Origin: Macrostomum hystrix
Taxonomy: Eukaryota > Platyhelminthes > Macrostomidae
Assembly (NCBI GenBank): GCA_950097015.1
Contig: CATNEN010000005.1
Location: forward strand, 930,001-994,000
DNA: 64,000 nt
Direction of reading: 5' to 3'
Each line of letters begins with the position of its first letter. The stretch's first letter is position 1. The translations under genes were made by a program, and so were the position numbers. The notes beneath the pieces are model-generated. The model did not search any database. It worked only from the letters and a program-made list of their open reading frames with translations, and had not been told where the DNA came from. Positions 62,525-64,000 of the stretch are shown here, in pieces.

Positions 62525-63226
62525 GCTGCTTAATGATTTCTGCAAAGTTATAGTAGCTGTCATAGTCCTTGACGTAGGTTACTCCATACTTATGAAACCA
62601 GTGACTCTTAACTGCTAGATTAATATTAGGGACATTGATATCGACGTTGGGACAATATTTCTTCATGTACTCGCTGCATTCTTTTTTGCATTGGTACTTA
62701 CTCTTGTAATTAGGCTCATGCCTTTTGTAATAAGATCCTGGAGAGACGATTGGGAGCATTTTTAATAAGAATTTAATTTTTTTTCGGAGGATGAGCACCC
62801 AAGGTTTGGGGTCTTGAGTTTTGGGAATGGGATTTTAGTGCTAATTTGATTGTCTTGGCACGCTTTTTGCAGCTTCGCTATTTTGTGCATGATCTCTTAG
62901 GGAGTGGCTGCGATAATTTGTTTTGTCCAAGATGTGCAACTCACAAACTGGAAAGTATTTTTTTTTGGCGGGGGAACCTTGTTCCTTCAGGAAAGGTAAT
63001 GGTTTGTGCATTAAGGAGGCTGCGATAATTTTTGTCCTAGATATTCAACTTACAAACTGATGTGGGATATTAAAAGTAGAGAATTTAGAATATGGAGACG
63101 GAGTTTTTTAGAGAGAGGCGGGGACCCTTTTTTTCCTGATCTCTTCGGGAATAATAAAAGTAATGGTTTGTGGATAATGGAGGCTGCGATTATTTTTGTC
63201 CTAGAAGCCCCCTCTTGCATACTACT
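62247..63226. repeat. Polinton right terminal inverted repeat (980 bp)
   Basis: Reverse complement of 47,899-48,878, with the ORFs preserved. I noticed no differences in the parts compared by eye, but a base-by-base alignment was not possible. Confidence 0.94.
62508..62759 (-). CDS. Unassigned 83-residue TIR protein, right copy
   Basis: The second copy of the TIR ORF at 48,366-48,617, with the same deduced product. Here it overlaps the end of the deleted capsid gene copy rather than the intact gene. Confidence 0.5.
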   Translation of the reverse strand: MLPIVSPGSYYKRHEPNYKSKYQCKKECSEYMKKYCPNVDINVPNINLAVKSHWFHKYGVTYVKDYDSYYNFAEIIKQLTFSQ

Positions 63227-63232
63227 CAAGAA
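63227..63232. repeat. Polinton target-site duplication, right (CAAGAA)
   Basis: CAAGAA immediately follows the terminal GCATACTACT, matching the left copy at 47,893-47,898. Confidence 0.93.
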
Positions 63233-63588
63233 CCTTCATAAACACGACAGTTTTAAGTATTTTGCTGTGTTTTCTTTGATCCTGCGTTTTTGAAAGAGAG
63301 ATTTCAGTGTAATTTCTCTGACAACAGATATTTTTTGAAATCCCAGTGACTCCTCCCTTAACGAACCTGTTAGGATCATGCTTTGAACACATCAGGTGAA
63401 AAAAACTGGATATCATAGAAAGTTTATTAAGCTGTTTGCCTTCAGGGTTGCACAAAGAAAATTATATGAACAGCTCTGCAACAAAGAATGTAGTCAGATA
63501 GGTGAAGAGTACTTTGCAGAGGGCAGTGCAGTAACTATTTTGCTATTTATTTTTATATGAAGAAAATCTTATAAAAGTCTGTTGAAAA
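63233..63588. other. No gene seen; right flank of the Polinton
   Basis: Unique host sequence between the Polinton and the last array. The minus-strand open frame here has no start context or recognisable motif. Confidence 0.35.
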
Positions 63589-63589
63589 G

Positions 63590-64000
63590 AAGGTCACATG
63601 ATCACAAAATCATATGACCTTCCCTAAATTCAAAGTCACATGACCTCCCTTGATTTAAAGTCAAATGACCTCCGCTAGATTCAAAGTCGCATGACATCCC
63701 TTGATTCAAAGTCACATGACCTCCCCTTGATTCAAAGTCACATGACCTCCCCTAGATTCAAAGTCGCATGACCTCCCTTGATTCAAACTCACATGACCTC
63801 CCCTAGATTCAAAGTCACATGACCTCCCCTAGATTCAAAGTCACATGACCTGCCCTAGATTCAAAGTCACGTGACCTCCCTTGATTCAAAGTCACATGAC
63901 CTCCCTTGATTTAAAGTCACATGACCTCCCCTTGATTCAAAGTCACATGACCTCCCCTAGATTCAAAGTCGCATGACCTCCCTTGATTCAAAGTCACATG
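63590..64000. repeat. 26-bp minisatellite (GATTCAAAGTCACATGACCT), runs off the right edge
   Basis: About 16 units of 25-26 bp (GATTCAAAGTCACATGACCT, then CCCCTA or CCCTT). Each holds the near-palindrome GTCACATGAC; one near 63,868 is the perfect GTCACGTGAC. The array continues beyond the window. Confidence 0.94.

Larger units (their letters stand above)
47899..63226. mobile_element. Complete Polinton/Maverick element, 15,328 bp
   Basis: Ends AGTAGTATGC...GCATACTACT are inverted, with AG...CT termini, a 6-bp duplication CAAGAA on both sides, and TIRs of about 980 bp. It encodes POLB, INT, PRO, ATPase, two capsid proteins, PLA2 and several unassigned ORFs, all uninterrupted. Gene order: two capsid genes minus, five genes plus, PRO-POLB-hydrophobic protein-INT minus, PLA2 plus. 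Most genes are separated by only 15-40 bp of A/T tracts. Intact ORFs, near-identical TIRs and a perfect duplication point to a recent insertion. It landed in sequence between two satellite arrays. Polintons are known to be virus-like and self-synthesising; whether this one forms particles is not shown. Confidence 0.96.

Noticed and set aside
47899-63226. An independent DNA virus genome or bacterial prophage
   Set aside because: Terminal inverted repeats, the 6-bp host duplication and integrase identify an integrated Polinton; no sign of free viral or bacterial context.

Overview
The window looks like nuclear DNA of an invertebrate animal. It holds intron-bearing genes with GT-AG junctions, a DEG/ENaC channel gene (a metazoan family), secreted PAN/LamG proteins, tRNA-derived SINEs, LINE and Penelope-like debris, and one complete Polinton/Maverick. 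Nothing prokaryotic is present. The species cannot be named from sequence alone; the Polinton and channel exons read correctly with the standard code.

Layout. 0-3.2 kb: a minus-strand gene for a secreted protein, built here from five exons with matching phases, running off the left edge. 2.3-6.6 kb: SINEs, a short MITE-like repeat and a Penelope-like RT remnant split by a SINE. 6.6-9.1 kb: a LINE RT pseudogene embedded in, and partly inverted with, a 31-bp minisatellite. 9.6-20.8 kb: five large tandem arrays (30, 20, 28, 21 and 38 bp units) with almost no coding signal. 21.2-30.2 kb: the minus-strand DEG/ENaC gene, whose introns carry a SINE, a 34-bp array, a 2.1-kb hexamer array, a 12-bp array and a 15-bp array. 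30.5-34 kb: more arrays and a TATA-box/short-ORF candidate. 36.3-40.9 kb: two tandemly duplicated minus-strand genes for small secreted PAN + LamG-like proteins. 42.6-47.8 kb: 20-bp and 24-bp arrays. 47,899-63,226: an intact 15,328-bp Polinton with 6-bp target-site duplication CAAGAA, AG...CT ends and about 980-bp terminal inverted repeats. 63.6 kb to the end: a 26-bp array running off the right edge. Tandem repeats make up roughly a third of the window.

The Polinton is the most informative region. It carries the virus-like set: major capsid (double jelly-roll type), minor capsid/penton, packaging ATPase, adenain-like protease, protein-primed DNA polymerase B and retroviral-type integrase, all open. 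It also carries a parvovirus-like phospholipase A2 protein, a coiled-coil protein, two hydrophobic-segment proteins (one with two PSAP motifs), a Gln/Pro-rich protein, a small Gly/Pro-repeat protein and an 83-residue ORF present in both TIRs. Capsid, ATPase, protease and PLA2 would serve particle formation and entry; POLB and INT would serve replication and insertion.

Every long ORF inside the tandem arrays is explained by a repeat period divisible by three and is not called as a gene.
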